From NCBI RefSeq assembly GCF_947507565.1, contig NC_089176.1, positions 2,108,001-2,172,000 of the forward strand: a stretch of DNA of 64,000 nucleotides. Direction: 5' to 3'. This document shows positions 1 through 10,660 of this stretch, piece by piece. This DNA is from Oscarella lobularis. Its lineage: Eukaryota; Porifera; Homoscleromorpha; Homosclerophorida; Oscarellidae. Numbering within the stretch: position 1 is the stretch's first letter; every line of letters begins with the position of its first letter. The position numbers and the translations under genes are program-made. The notes beneath the pieces were generated by a model. That model had not been told where the DNA came from, ran no database searches, and was given only the letters and a program-made list of their open reading frames with translations.

Positions 1-788
1 CAATGACGCGAGAGTCGCTAAACGTCGTCTTGTAGCGAAACGCAATGCACACTTTACCTGCCACATTATAGAACGACGATGGCATCAAAACCACGGTAAG
101 AAAAGGTCGTCGGTAAACCAGCCTTTTCGGCAAGATAAAAAGGTAAACAGAATCTAAGACAAAACACGGTGAAACGTCTATTAGGTTTAGTCAATTTGAC
201 TTCGTGTACCGCCGTCCTTTTTTCCGCTTTCGATATGCCAACGTGCGTTCGAAGATGTCAAATTGAACATTTTGTATAACAAAGGGTTATAATAGCTAAA
301 CTGCCCACAGCCTTCACTTGCCTCAAGGGGCAGTGCTTCTAGACCCTTCTGAGCAACGAGGCACTGAGTAAAATAATGGTAGCCGAGAAAGAATTGCTTG
401 TATCCCAACGCTGCTGCAACTACGGCGCATCGCTTCTCGGCTCTTGAAAAGTGGAACGTGGCATAGGTCGGAAGCAAATCAATGTGACTTTCGAGAGACA
501 CAAAGTGAAATAAGGGATCGCGCTGTCGCCAGCATCCGGCGCTTTTCCACTCTAAAAAGAAACGTAGACTGGGTAAGCAAAGCAAACGTTTAGAGATCAA
601 AAGCCAAACAAACTAGGACGGCTTGGCTTTTTGACTTCAACAGAAGGAGGAGAAGGTGTAGATGAAGGAATACGCGACCACGCTCCACTTCCATCTGAAA
701 CCCGCACGGGACACGTTCTCTCGTTTCCAAAGGCGCAGTCTAAGTCTGTGTAGAAAAAAAAGCTTATTAGACGCGTCTTTGCTTTGTC
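1..788. other. intergenic, no confident gene
   Basis: No family is recognisable here. A 137-codon open frame on the minus strand at 187-600 has an amino-acid mix that could be coding (aromatic-rich centre, one run CAVVAAALGYKQFF), but I see no domain, signal peptide or convincing flanking splice sites, so it is left as a weak candidate. Confidence 0.3.
187..600 (-). CDS. hypothetical ORF, 137 codons (weak)
   Basis: Unrecognised open frame. It lacks a signal peptide, membrane segment or known motif. It lies just downstream of the WxxW-CUB-MAM gene on the same strand, so it could be chance, a 3' UTR frame or a separate small gene. I list it only because the stretch is otherwise empty. Confidence 0.15.
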   Translation of the reverse strand: MISKRLLCLPSLRFFLEWKSAGCWRQRDPLFHFVSLESHIDLLPTYATFHFSRAEKRCAVVAAALGYKQFFLGYHYFTQCLVAQKGLEALPLEASEGCGQFSYYNPLLYKMFNLTSSNARWHIESGKKDGGTRSQID

Positions 789-2856
789 CTACTCACTATC
801 TGTGCAAGCGATTTTCTTCACGTTATCAATTGCGATGTCGCCCGTATTCCAGTTTGTCTCTGTCAAACCGGTGACGTGAAACTTGACGTAAAACTTCACG
901 TTGTACTGAATTTTTAGAAACGCGGTGCGCCAGCAGTTCGCTGTCGTTCCGCGAAAATTTAGCGACGCAAATGGGCGCCCTCCAATGCGAAGAAGATCAA
1001 CGCGAAGATAGACGGACGCGTTCAGGTGAAGAAGGTAATCGAAAGTCAAGCACATCGAAAGAGCCTCTTTCATCAGAGGACTAATCAAGGTAACACCACA
1101 ACTTCGGACGTCTGCAAAAGTATCTCTTGCAGAGCAATTGGACGCTGAAGACATCTTCACTAAATTTAAGCGATTCGCTAAGAAAAGAAATAATCTCAAA
1201 ACAAAGTTTTAATACTACCATCTGATAAATATAAAAATAAATATAAGTATGAATATTGAAATGAAAAGCTGAAGTATAGATAGGAGGGCTCACACGCTTT
1301 GTTCTCGCATTGTGACTCGGTGTCGCGGTGCAATTCGTCATTAAGTAACGTACTGTAATCCACTGCCAAAAGAAATCACACAAAGGACAAAATTGATTAG
1401 TCAGAAACCAAAATGGTGCCGACGCGTCTTTTTTAGTACACATGCAACGGCCTTTCTCTGGCGGTTTAAGCAACAAGCCCGCATGAACCCAATGAGCATG
1501 GATTACGTCCGCTTCCATTCCCAGCAAATCGCCGGTAAATCCCAGAGGATACGCAGAAATAACCCACCCCCAAATCCTCTTGATCGTTAGAAAAACCGGA
1601 TTTTTCTAACCACGAAGTCAACCGCAAAGAGAAACTTGGCTTAATAAATTACTGCTTAGTTAATCGCGCTTAAGAAGAGGATTTCGGACGTAAAGCGTAA
1701 TAGATCTAGACAGTAGCGAACCTCTCGTCCAATCGGATTTCTCCAAATTCCATCCACAAGAGTCGCGTTCAAAGTCGCACAATCGCAAATTCTGTGGAGC
1801 TAAAAAATGAGGAGAGAGATACAGCTTCTCGAATAGTTCTCTAGTGGCAATCGAGACTATACCTTCGATAGCCGTGTAAAAGATATCTAATCGACGGACG
1901 ACTGAGTCGCCCGCAGAGCCTTGCACAAACAGTGTCATTGTCTGCTCCGACGACACGAGTCTCGTCTTAAAGAATCGACCGTAACGACCCTGATGCGCAA
2001 GAAGCGGTGCCTTTCTGGACTCGCCGTCGTAGACGTAAAATTGCGATTGAAAGTACGAGTTGGACGACGTCGCAAGAAAGCGAACGCGCTGATTCTTTTT
2101 CGTACGAATGCGCCATTCGCATTCAAATGACAGGTTCAACGGCTCGCTGATAAACAACTGGCCGAGAGAAGACACCTCAGCGGCGACCACACCTCCGCAC
2201 TCTAGTAAGAACGACCACGTCGGTTTCTCTTCACGCATTACGCCCAACACTGTGCATCTTACTCTTCGCAGGAGGGAGTTTCTGAACGACTTCTTTGCAA
2301 GGGCAGAGAAAGCGGACACGGTAGTCGAGACATAATTGTCCTCGTTTCTGATGCTGGTTCTGACAGACAAGTCCAACGTCTAGAGCGCAAATTACATCTT
2401 GTCCTGTCTCAGAGAAGCTAATTCCTGCAGACCAACAAAGGAACAATTGCTCTCAAACGTACGGTAGAGTGATATTCGAAGTCTGTTGTACCTCCGCTCG
2501 TTTGGCACTCTATCTCGGTCGGTTCGTCGCACAAAACGTAGTTTTCCTTGATTATTGATGAACGCACTTCCCAGTCACCGGTTCCAGACGGATCGTCTCG
2601 ATCGATCCACGTGCTCCAGCAAAGCGAGCCATCTTCACTTCCCTCGCCTTGAATAAAGTAAAAACCATTCAAATGAAATCTCAAGCGTCCATATCGATCC
2701 CTTTCTCACCTGAACCTGAGCTGCTCTCTGCTGATTCGCTAATAAAAAAAATGACGATGGGAACCATGGCCACGTAAATGTACGATAAGTGTCAAGATCC
2801 TACCTAGAACAACAGCACAGAAGACTAAGAACACTTAGCAGAACTAGCAGACGCAT
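789..2856 (-). CDS. secreted WxxW-CUB-MAM domain protein, multi-exon
   Basis: Predicted secreted adhesion or mucus-associated protein. Exons read from splice sites: 2856-2804 (signal peptide MRLLVLLSVLSLLCCC), 2738-2710 (Ser/Glu linker), 2647-2459 and 2424-2263 (WxxW domain: CWSTWIDRDDPSGTGDWE, then LVCQNQ, then CLDYRVRFLCP), 2201-1863 (CUB, opening CGG), 1799-1722 (MAM start, CDFERDSCGW) and 1111-789 (MAM end, with GDIAIDNV and a final Cys before the stop). Phases agree across all listed joins. WxxW domains occur in gel-forming mucins and CILP; CUB and MAM are extracellular adhesion folds. The middle of the MAM domain (1721-1112) is not resolved: either an exon I cannot identify or a decayed domain. 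The 34-bp intron at 2458-2425 is very short. The domain calls are strong; the exact exon ends are inference. Confidence 0.75.
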
Positions 2857-4288
2857 CCCGACGCTGCTACTAAAACAATGGCGCTCGTATGACTCTGCAC
2901 TGTTCTTATCCGGTTTCTACATCGAACCGCACTTTCTCTACATCCAACCGCACTTTCTCATCCTGCTCCTCTGAGTTTTCTAATATCGACGTCCGGGTGA
3001 CGTACAAGGACGTGGCAGCTTAGCCTCAAGCTAGAACGGAGATGAAGATCGATCCCCTGTAGCCCCCGTTTCTGCTATGGAAGTTCTACACTGAAGTTCT
3101 ACACTGTATTTGGACACTGAAAGAAACAGTAAAGGATTAGTGGCACGAACCTTAGTGTCTACTTGAAGCTTCGGTGCTTTCTACGTCGTTCCGCGTTCGT
3201 TGCTTAGGCGCGAGACAGCAGGTACATAATTGATCATCAATCTGACAAACGAATTGACCACAAGGTAAACCTGACCTAACAGAACTACAGTATTAGAAAA
3301 TCATCTATTCAAAATCTCCTCGTAGTACTACTACATATGCTGGCCCACATATGCTTCAGCCTCTGCTCATCATTACAGTAAGCGTAGCCTCGCGGAAGTT
3401 TTCTGTTACCTGCTGGCTGGAGTCGAACTTTTAAAAGCTGACTTTTCATAATCTTATTCTCTTTATCGTTCGTGTCGCCAGGATAGAATTGGAGAAGATT
3501 GTGACGAAGTCGCGTTTGTTTGATCGATAGCGTCTATACGATGAGATTTTGAGCTTCAGACACAAATGAGGCCGTCGCGTGAGAATCTTAAGCGTTCTCC
3601 CTGAAAGCGGCCATGGTTTCGGCTATTTTTAGTTGGCTGAAATCCGACTGCGCCGATGGGATATCTTCCTGAAGTCGTGATCTTGTTTCCCCTCATGAGG
3701 CCTCACCTAGCTGATAGTCTACGTAGGTCCGCTGGCAGTTGCTCTTATCGTCAGATTTTCGCTCGGCCATCGCTTCTCTGGTATAAATCGAAATGGAAAG
3801 ACGTACGGAAAGAAAACGGCGAAATTTTCAGAGCGCGCTAAATAACCTGCATTGATTCATTTAATTGAGTAAAGATTTTGTACTGCTTCGAACTGAGTTC
3901 GAAAAAGACGTAAAAACAAAATTGTTCTGCATCGTTCAAGCCAAAGCCATTTACCCACTCAAAAACAAAAAAAAGTAATAAAGAAAATGTCTACTTTCGG
4001 CAAAGCAAGTCTTTGAATTGTTCCCTCCCCCACAACATACCAAGGAAATGACGTGCCACTGATCTATGGTCCCTTCTTCTTCTCCAACGTTCACAATGCC
4101 ATAATAGTCTACAAGCCCAGCTCGCTAGAACAGTAGAGAAATTTCCAGTTACAATCAGTACAAAAGATGACGCACGAGAGGCAATTCGTAATCTATATAA
4201 TACAACAGGTTTGTACTAGAATTATTCTACAGCTAGCTAACAAAACTCAATCCTCATCCGTCTAATCATCTGTCCATTCGTGCTGCGT
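2857..4288. other. intergenic, nothing recognised
   Basis: AT-richer spacer between two minus-strand genes. It has a tiny direct duplication near 3077-3105 (GAAGTTCTACACT twice) but no open frame with a recognisable product. It should hold the promoter of the WxxW-CUB-MAM gene (near 2857) and the 3' UTR of the ATPase gene. Confidence 0.4.
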
Positions 4289-6143
4289 TTAGGGTAGTTT
4301 CGACGCCTCTTTCACGAAGTCATGGTATGAGAAAGGACGAAGTCCAATTGCTTCCTTTACAAGGCGATGTGTCTTTCGTATTTCGTGGCCAATTTTGTTA
4401 CGAATGATGCGCAAAGTGTGGCGAACCGCGTCTTCTGTAGTTGTCTTGAACTTGGACTGCAAAGGACCACACAAATGGTCCACTTTCAGGAAAAAAGGTG
4501 TCGTCACAAACGAACTGACGTTTCTACTTCGCAAGAGCTGGCAAAAAGCCAAAACGACAGAGATTTGATTTGACGGTTTTTTAACAATTATATTAACTTC
4601 TTCGCCGATGCGCAGAATGGCTTCGATAAACTCGAGCGTTATCAAATAGGAAACGACGCTTTCGATTGATAAACTTTCATTGAGATCGCCATTCTCATCA
4701 AAAGCAGATAACACAAAGGCGTAGAAGGGCTTCGAGGACACGCGTAAATTTCGTCCTTCTGAGCAAGTCTCCATGAAAGGTTTCATATGCATTCGCCAAC
4801 CACCTGACAGCGTCACCTCAGACTCGATTTCTTCCCTTGACACGCCTTCATCCGTAAAGAGCATCCCTAAAACTTTTCGCACCTTTGGTGACATTTGAAA
4901 AAGGTATGGTTTGAAATCATTCCAGATCTCCTCAAACAATTTTTTCCCTATTTCATAAACGGCAAAGTCATTTATCTTGTCATCTGATGATTGTGCGGAA
5001 AGGGCTTTCGTCCCAAACTGAAAGACGAGATGTTGAAGCAATGCCGGAGTGCTATCAGCATGCTTCGCCAGACGATCAACAATGCTCAAATCTTCCTCTG
5101 AGAAACGAACTGCAAAATTATGCTTTACAGCTACTATGGCTTCACTGTAGGCAGCTTGCGACACCTGCAATACAAAAGTTTTCACCACAGGCAGTACACG
5201 GATTTAAAAAAATACCTTTCCAGGAAGATCAGCTGTTGATGACGAAGTGAATGAACGTCCGAAAGAAGACATTTTGACGAAATTGATGTACGCTTGAGCC
5301 ATACATGAACCCGTCAAGACGAAATGACAATGCGGATACCTGTCGGATGATGTAAGAGTTCTCAACAGATCTCTCATATTTTCCTGCACCTCCTCATCAA
5401 GAGTTTTGCCATCATTATCTATTGTCCACGAAAACAAACGCTGAATCTCGTCGATAAGAATGAAAACGAGCTGTGGCAAGTCGGAGAGCCATTTTACAGT
5501 GCTCCTCAAAACTTCGATGCATTCCTCCAGGTTTGTCGGTATGCTATCAGGCATACCAGACAGATTTGAATCAAGCATTTCCGATCGGAGTAAAGAAAGG
5601 ACTTCTAGCAGAAAAGAGAACGGTGTTTTCCTCATAATCACTTCTTTGAGATTGAGGGTAAGAATAACGGGCGCCGTGTCTCCTGAACCGCCAAACCTGG
5701 CTTTTATCATTGCCGGCACAACGTAACAAAGCCACGCCGTTTTGCCTAAAAATTATTGAAATAGAATGAATTTTTATTTCCCAATCTAATACCTACCGGT
5801 CTTCATCAGGCCGTTAATAAATAACGGCGTACTGACTCTATCCAACCTAGACATCCCCGCCTTGCAATCTGCCCGAATGCCGCGCAACCATCCTTTCGTC
5901 ATTTGTATCGCCTCTCCTTCATGAATAAAGATGCGAGATATTTCTCCCGCAGGAATTGTGATTCGATAAACGGGTTTTTCTTGCTCTTTGCGCTCTTTAC
6001 AAACGCGTTCGATTTCAATGAAATTTGATTTCATCACATTCGGGTCTTCGGAGCTGCTGCAATAAAAGAAATGAAACACGTTATCGTGCGAAGTGTCATC
6101 ACAAAGCTTGCCTCTCGTCAAATTGTTCATCAACTTTACTCAT
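4289..6143 (-). CDS. orphan P-loop ATPase (AAA/STAND-like), 4 exons
   Basis: Exons 6143-6112, 6056-5797, 5745-5216 and 5164-4289 join in consistent phase to about 565 residues. A Walker A motif is created across an intron (GLMKTG joined to KT, then AW), and Walker B is clear (LVFILIDEIQRLF). A likely sensor-type strand follows (HCHFVLTGSC). The C-terminal half is helical with no recognised domain. There is no signal peptide, so it is probably cytosolic or nuclear. The first intron appears to use a GC donor (GAGAG/GCAAGC), with TTGCAG as acceptor; a start at 6133 reading through that intron is the alternative. The P-loop layout resembles AAA/STAND regulators, but I cannot name a family. ATP binding is well supported; everything beyond that is unknown. 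Confidence 0.65.
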
Positions 6144-7121
6144 TTTCTTTGGACTGACAGTCTCATCTGAAAAACAAGAGTATAGCAAATAAGGGGTAGC
6201 TCGGACCGAACGTAACACAGTTGGGAACTCTACAGCGCTGCGGTACGTCCTAATCGCTCTCTGAAAAAAAAGTATTGCTAAAAATGGCGACAGACAGCGA
6301 CTAGACGTATTCTCGTCCGCGCTCCTTTTTCGCGCGTGCTACAGAAAAACGACCAAGTGGGCATGTCACGGCGATGTCACGGCGATAGCTAACCCGAGAA
6401 ATCCTCACAGGGTCACTGTACTGTTTAGGGTCACTGTACTGTTTACTGAGGCCCCCTCCCAGGTGCCCCGAACGCTTGCTTCGCCACCGAAAACGAACGC
6501 CCCTGCACCAAAAAGCCGTCCGCGCGTGTACCTCTGCTTACGTCGTCGTCTTCAGGATTTCGATCTCGCTTTGTAGTCCTTCTTTCCTGCAAGATTCAGA
6601 CATAACTAACAAAAGTCGCGCTGCCGCACAGGTACCAACGTTCTTATGGTCCTTTTCGTCCATCTATCGTGATTCTTTTCGGACAAACGTCAACGAGATT
6701 ACGCGATTTCTTTGGGAGATGCTTTCGCCGCTTTCGTCGGAGAGTAATAAGCCTTACGTAGCATCCGGGCCAGTTGGGCAGGCTAGGGCATGGTCGGTGG
6801 ATTAGCCAATCACCATGACCTTGCACGTCGATTGCGTTATAAAAGTTGGCCTGTACACTGTCCTCACTAACAGTGTCTCAAACGAGACAGTCTTTATTAA
6901 ATGCATGTTCAACGTACATTAGGATTATCTACCGGCCTGATCCTACAGATAGACCTGCCGGAATATGTATATACAGTACATATATATATGTATACGTCGG
7001 ACAAAATTGATGCACGTTAATTTAGCTCGAGAGAAGGGTCTTGCCGTAATGCGTTATACAAACCGATAAAAAAAACAAAAATTTGTCGCTAAATAAAAAA
7101 TAGAATACGTCTGAAGCTGAT
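6144..7121. other. intergenic with small tandem duplications
   Basis: No gene recognised. Short direct duplications are visible: GTCACGGCGAT twice at about 6366-6386, and AGGGTCACTGTACTGTTT twice at about 6410-6445. TA-rich sequence lies near 6960-7000. The left end should contain the ATPase promoter and the right end the kinesin 3' UTR. Confidence 0.4.
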
Positions 7122-9068
7122 TCAAACCAGAGTACACGTCGCACTCTTAGCACTACCACTACGAACCTGCTCGGTGGCCTCTGGAAAGTCGTCAAGAAAA
7201 GTCTCTTTACGCATCTGCGCCGAAATCGTATCCTCGTAGCAAAACTGATACAGCCGAGTCGGCGTGGCATAGAACCCGTCGCCGCTCACGCTCCTAATGA
7301 TTCCCATAATCAGTAACTTACTCCCGACGCGTAGCGCATCGTCGACGTTGTCGACGCCTTCGAGAGCGTCGAGAAAAAACGCAGCCGCGTCGGCACCCGA
7401 AAAAACACGCGAAAGAGGTACGCCGCGAACGGTTCGATCTTGCGTGGGTATGCCTTCCTCGAGAGACCAAGCGTAATCGAGCAATTCTTGCATGGACGTG
7501 TCCCACAGGTAAGGAGCCCACGCTTGCGTCGGATCCTCCGGGCAAGAGTTGTGCAAAAGGCCGTAGTGCTTGGCGAAGTCCATGGGATGAATGCGAGCCG
7601 ACGCCGTGTGCCGCGCAAACTGAATGAGCCCCATTCCCGAGTTTCGAGCCGCTTCGGCAAACTGTTCCGGTTTCATCGACCTGTCGGCGAGATAAAGAAT
7701 GTAGTCGCCGGGATCGAGTCCGACGCTCCGAGCCGCTTGCGCGAAGACGAGCGGTTCCATGGCGCGATTGTCGTCGTTTTCAAACGACGTCGGATCCGAC
7801 GACTCGACGTGGGGTTGAGGAAGAGCAAACGCTGCCGACGCCGCCGCTTCCGTCGTCGTCGACGTCGGGCCCATTTGACCAGGTATAGACTGATGATGTT
7901 CCGATAGAGCGGCGGACGATATTCGAGAGGCGGGATCATAGCCGGATTTTACTTCGGGAAGAAATCGTTCTCCTCGACGAACTCCACCGCTTCCGGGAAA
8001 TTTGACGTCACGATACTTGGCCATGGCGGCAAACTTCAAGCTGTTAATCGTCTCGTGTAGATTCGACTGAAGCGGACTGATGCAGACGAGAATGAGAGTC
8101 TGACACCGGCCACTGCTGAGACTATCCTTTAGAATGCGAGTCAGAACCGAATTTCTAAAGGGAATAAAGCCGCCGCCAGACGACGAGTCCTGACTTTTCG
8201 TGCGAGACAATGCCAGCACGACTTGACCGAGCGTAAATAAGGAGAGAGACGACTTTCGAGCGGCGGCACCGGCACCGCTTCCGCCTCCACCCGTCGGAGG
8301 AGTGTCGGCACCGGCAAGGTCAACAAACTGCAATTGACCTGTTCTCACTTCTGCTCCGCTCTTCGTCGACGTCGACGTCGACGTCACATTCAAAGTCACT
8401 ACCGTGTGACTGATCGTACTTTGAAACGATGCCTTGATCGCCTGTTGACTCGTCTTCGACGTGCCGCCGCGTAAGACGTGCATCACGTGATCTGCATTCT
8501 TCACTGGAATCGTCGTCAAACCGTCGACGTGAGCGCCGCCGTCTTTCGTCGCGTCGCGAACGTGAAGCAGATCGGACGGCGTCGACGTATTCAAGAGATC
8601 GCGAAGTCGATCGTTGACGATTTGAAGAAATGACAGGGTGACGTCATACTTCGTAGACGACCCCGCCTCTTTCGCGTATTCGATGTTTTTGAATAGATCG
8701 CAAGCGGCGTGCTGTATGATCGCCGGATATTCGTCGTCGCCGTGGAGACTGTACGTCTTTCCCGAGCCCGATTGGCCGTAAGCGATGATGCTCGCCCTCG
8801 TGACGTCACCGCGGAGAATGGCTTTGATTTGCTTCGGTATTTGACAGCTCGTGTAGAGCTTGTGCTGCGACGTGCGATGCGAGAAGACGTAGTCGAATCG
8901 CAGCTCCTTGGGCTGATGTTGATTCCGATGGAGAACGACGCAGCGCGAGCGTTCGTCGACGAGGAGACGATCGGCCGCGCGAAGGCGCCACATTCGCTCG
9001 CGCGCAAGCCTTGGTCGCATCCGCACGGCGACGGATGGACCAATCGGTGGAGCGGCATTCGTCGCCAT
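7122..9068 (-). CDS. kinesin motor-DEP domain fusion, single exon
   Basis: 648 residues without an intron. Residues about 10-360 are a kinesin motor: P-loop AYGQSGSGKTYS, switch II region VDLAGAD, and the C-terminal motor signature (FIPFRNSVLTRILKDSL, then ETINSLKFAAMAK). Switch I is altered: where SSRSH is usual the sequence reads QSTISH. Residues about 430-500 form an Ala-rich helical segment containing two similar short helices (LDPGDYILYLADRSMKPEQF region). Residues about 530-615 look like a DEP domain (GVPLSRVFSGADAAAFFLDA, then VGSKLLIMGIIRSV). DEP domains target signalling proteins to membranes or GPCRs. No long coiled coil is visible, so it may act as a monomer. The gene is divergent from PLD6, 220 bp away. 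Motor and DEP calls are strong; function is inferred. Confidence 0.85.
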   Translation of the reverse strand: MATNAAPPIGPSVAVRMRPRLARERMWRLRAADRLLVDERSRCVVLHRNQHQPKELRFDYVFSHRTSQHKLYTSCQIPKQIKAILRGDVTRASIIAYGQSGSGKTYSLHGDDEYPAIIQHAACDLFKNIEYAKEAGSSTKYDVTLSFLQIVNDRLRDLLNTSTPSDLLHVRDATKDGGAHVDGLTTIPVKNADHVMHVLRGGTSKTSQQAIKASFQSTISHTVVTLNVTSTSTSTKSGAEVRTGQLQFVDLAGADTPPTGGGGSGAGAAARKSSLSLFTLGQVVLALSRTKSQDSSSGGGFIPFRNSVLTRILKDSLSSGRCQTLILVCISPLQSNLHETINSLKFAAMAKYRDVKFPGSGGVRRGERFLPEVKSGYDPASRISSAALSEHHQSIPGQMGPTSTTTEAAASAAFALPQPHVESSDPTSFENDDNRAMEPLVFAQAARSVGLDPGDYILYLADRSMKPEQFAEAARNSGMGLIQFARHTASARIHPMDFAKHYGLLHNSCPEDPTQAWAPYLWDTSMQELLDYAWSLEEGIPTQDRTVRGVPLSRVFSGADAAAFFLDALEGVDNVDDALRVGSKLLIMGIIRSVSGDGFYATPTRLYQFCYEDTISAQMRKETFLDDFPEATEQVRSGSAKSATCTLV

Positions 9069-9288
9069 TGTTTTGTTTATTCCATCACGTGACGAAGACT
9101 GTACGGGGCATTGTTACACTCTCCAAAAGAATTTTCTGATTCACCAACGCTGCGAGATTCTGCAAGTGACGCCTTCTCTTTTTCACCATCATACGTCTGT
9201 TGTCTTCCAAATGCCGGCTGGGTTGCAGAAATGCAGCCTATTGTGATTGCGACTGTGCAGTGTGTCGAACATAGGAAGCGCACGCTAA
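9069..9288. promoter_or_regulatory. shared divergent promoter, kinesin-DEP / PLD6
   Basis: 220-bp spacer between two start codons in opposite directions, so it must hold both promoters unless 5' exons overlap. It contains a TCACGTGA E-box palindrome at about 9084-9091. No TATA box is evident. The promoter role is inferred from geometry. Confidence 0.5.
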
Positions 9289-10108
9289 ATGCCTCGAGGC
9301 AATGCTACCGGCGTATTCGCGGCGATTTTCGCCTCCTCGCTCGCAATTACTGCTCTCTACGGCGTCTATCGTCTGTATCGCAGCCTGCAAGACGAACCCT
9401 ACTCGCCAGAGAAGACGAAGAAGCGTCGCCGGAAGCGAGCCCGACACGGAACGCCCATTCAAGTCCTGTTCTTTCCCGACACTCGCCTTCTCGAGCAAGC
9501 CTACGAAGCGATGACGGAATTTCGTGCAAAACAAGCGGGTTGCGTCGATATCCGGGTTCCGTCGGACGACCCAAGGGAACTGACCCCGTTTCAAATTCTT
9601 CTCAGGCACATATCGGATGCGAAGACAAGTCTCGACATATGCGTCTATATGATCACATCGCAGAGAATCGCGGCGGCCGTCGCCGATGCGCACAGTGAGA
9701 ATATCGTCGTTCGAGTCATCACCGATCCTAGTCACGTGGACACCGCTGGATCGCAGGTATTTGAGAAGATTCGCTCTCTACGAGTTTGCATTTGAAGTTG
9801 CATTGCAATTTAGTTACGTTTATATAGGTGCATGAATTTAGTTTTTTTTTTTGTTGCTCTGTATATAGGTTGCGTTTTTTCGGAGCCGTGGTATCGAAGT
9901 TCGGCACGGACGCGCTTCCTATCTGATGCATCACAAGTTCATTGTCATTGACGAGCGAATATTGATCAACGGCTCGTTCAATTGGACTCGAACCGCGGCG
10001 TTGGGAAACAAAGAGAACGTGATGATCATCGAAGACGCGGTCATAACGCGACAGTTCTTAGCCGAATTCGAAAAATTGTGGAAGGAATTCGATCTCGCTG
10101 TAGTGTAA
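9289..10108 (+). CDS. PLD6: mitochondrial cardiolipin hydrolase-like PLD (Zucchini)
   Basis: Exons 9289-9756 and 9869-10108 join in phase 0 to 235 residues, close to the usual length of PLD6 (about 250). An N-terminal membrane anchor (VFAAIFASSLAITALYGVY) is followed by a basic stretch, as in the outer-mitochondrial-membrane members. A single HKD catalytic motif is present (HHKFIVIDERILINGSFNW). PLD6/Zucchini acts as a dimer, each chain giving one HKD; it is reported to hydrolyse cardiolipin and to cut piRNA precursors. The VLFFP element is conserved, but the Cys/His zinc-binding set that normally follows it is not seen (only one Cys in that stretch). Reading through the intron instead would stop at 9795 and lose the catalytic motif. 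Confidence 0.88.
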
Positions 10109-10660
10109 ACGTCATCTCGCTTATTCATTTCTTGGTGGTAGTTGCATTGTATCTAGATCTTTTTGTGACGGTAATAGGCGCGCGATAGTCAAGGATGCAA
10201 CCACAACGTACGTCATCATACAGACGTACAGTAGGTACGTCAATTTACTTATATTTCGTTGTTGAACAGAACATAAAGATAGTGTAGCAACAGCAATCGC
10301 GCTTCTTCCCTGCCTCTCACGCGGCTTGCCAAAGAGTTAGCTAGGTCTGATTATTTACAATCACCTTGTGCCGAAGCTTTCATTATTAGCTTGCCGTCAA
10401 ATAAATATTTGACTCCTCGCTCGTCAATTACGTCTTAGGGCGGTTTTTTCCGGCTTTAGGGCGGTTTTTTCCGGCCTTGACCAAGTTAACTGCCGCCATA
10501 CGACATTGACTTAACTGCCGAATCACAAACAACCTAATAGACGCGCAAGGAGTGTCAGTTCTACTGCCTATATAAGAAACGTTCTGAAACATCTTTCTCA
10601 GACTCACCGAATACTTCACGAATACTCGTCTCAGCAGCAGCAGAAAGATATATCTACAAT
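10109..10660. other. intergenic: GPCR promoter region
   Basis: No gene. It contains two copies of a 20-bp unit TTAGGGCGGTTTTTTCCGGC (10435-10454 and 10456-10475) and a TATATAAG box at about 10569-10576, 92 bp upstream of the GPCR start codon. Confidence 0.5.
10569..10576 (+). promoter_or_regulatory. TATA box of the + strand GPCR
   Basis: TATATAAG, followed about 90 bp later by the start codon of the 10661 gene. Spacing leaves room for a 5' UTR of about 60 bp. Consensus match only. Confidence 0.45.

Noticed and set aside
1440-1530. Minus-strand frame containing DVIHAHW, as in GT4 glycosyltransferases
   Set aside because: Only seven residues match; no Rossmann or nucleotide-sugar motifs surround it, and it falls inside an unresolved intron of the MAM gene.
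7440-9092. Long open frames on the opposite strand and other frames of the kinesin gene
   Set aside because: Arg/Ser-rich shadows produced by TCG-rich codon use in the true frame.
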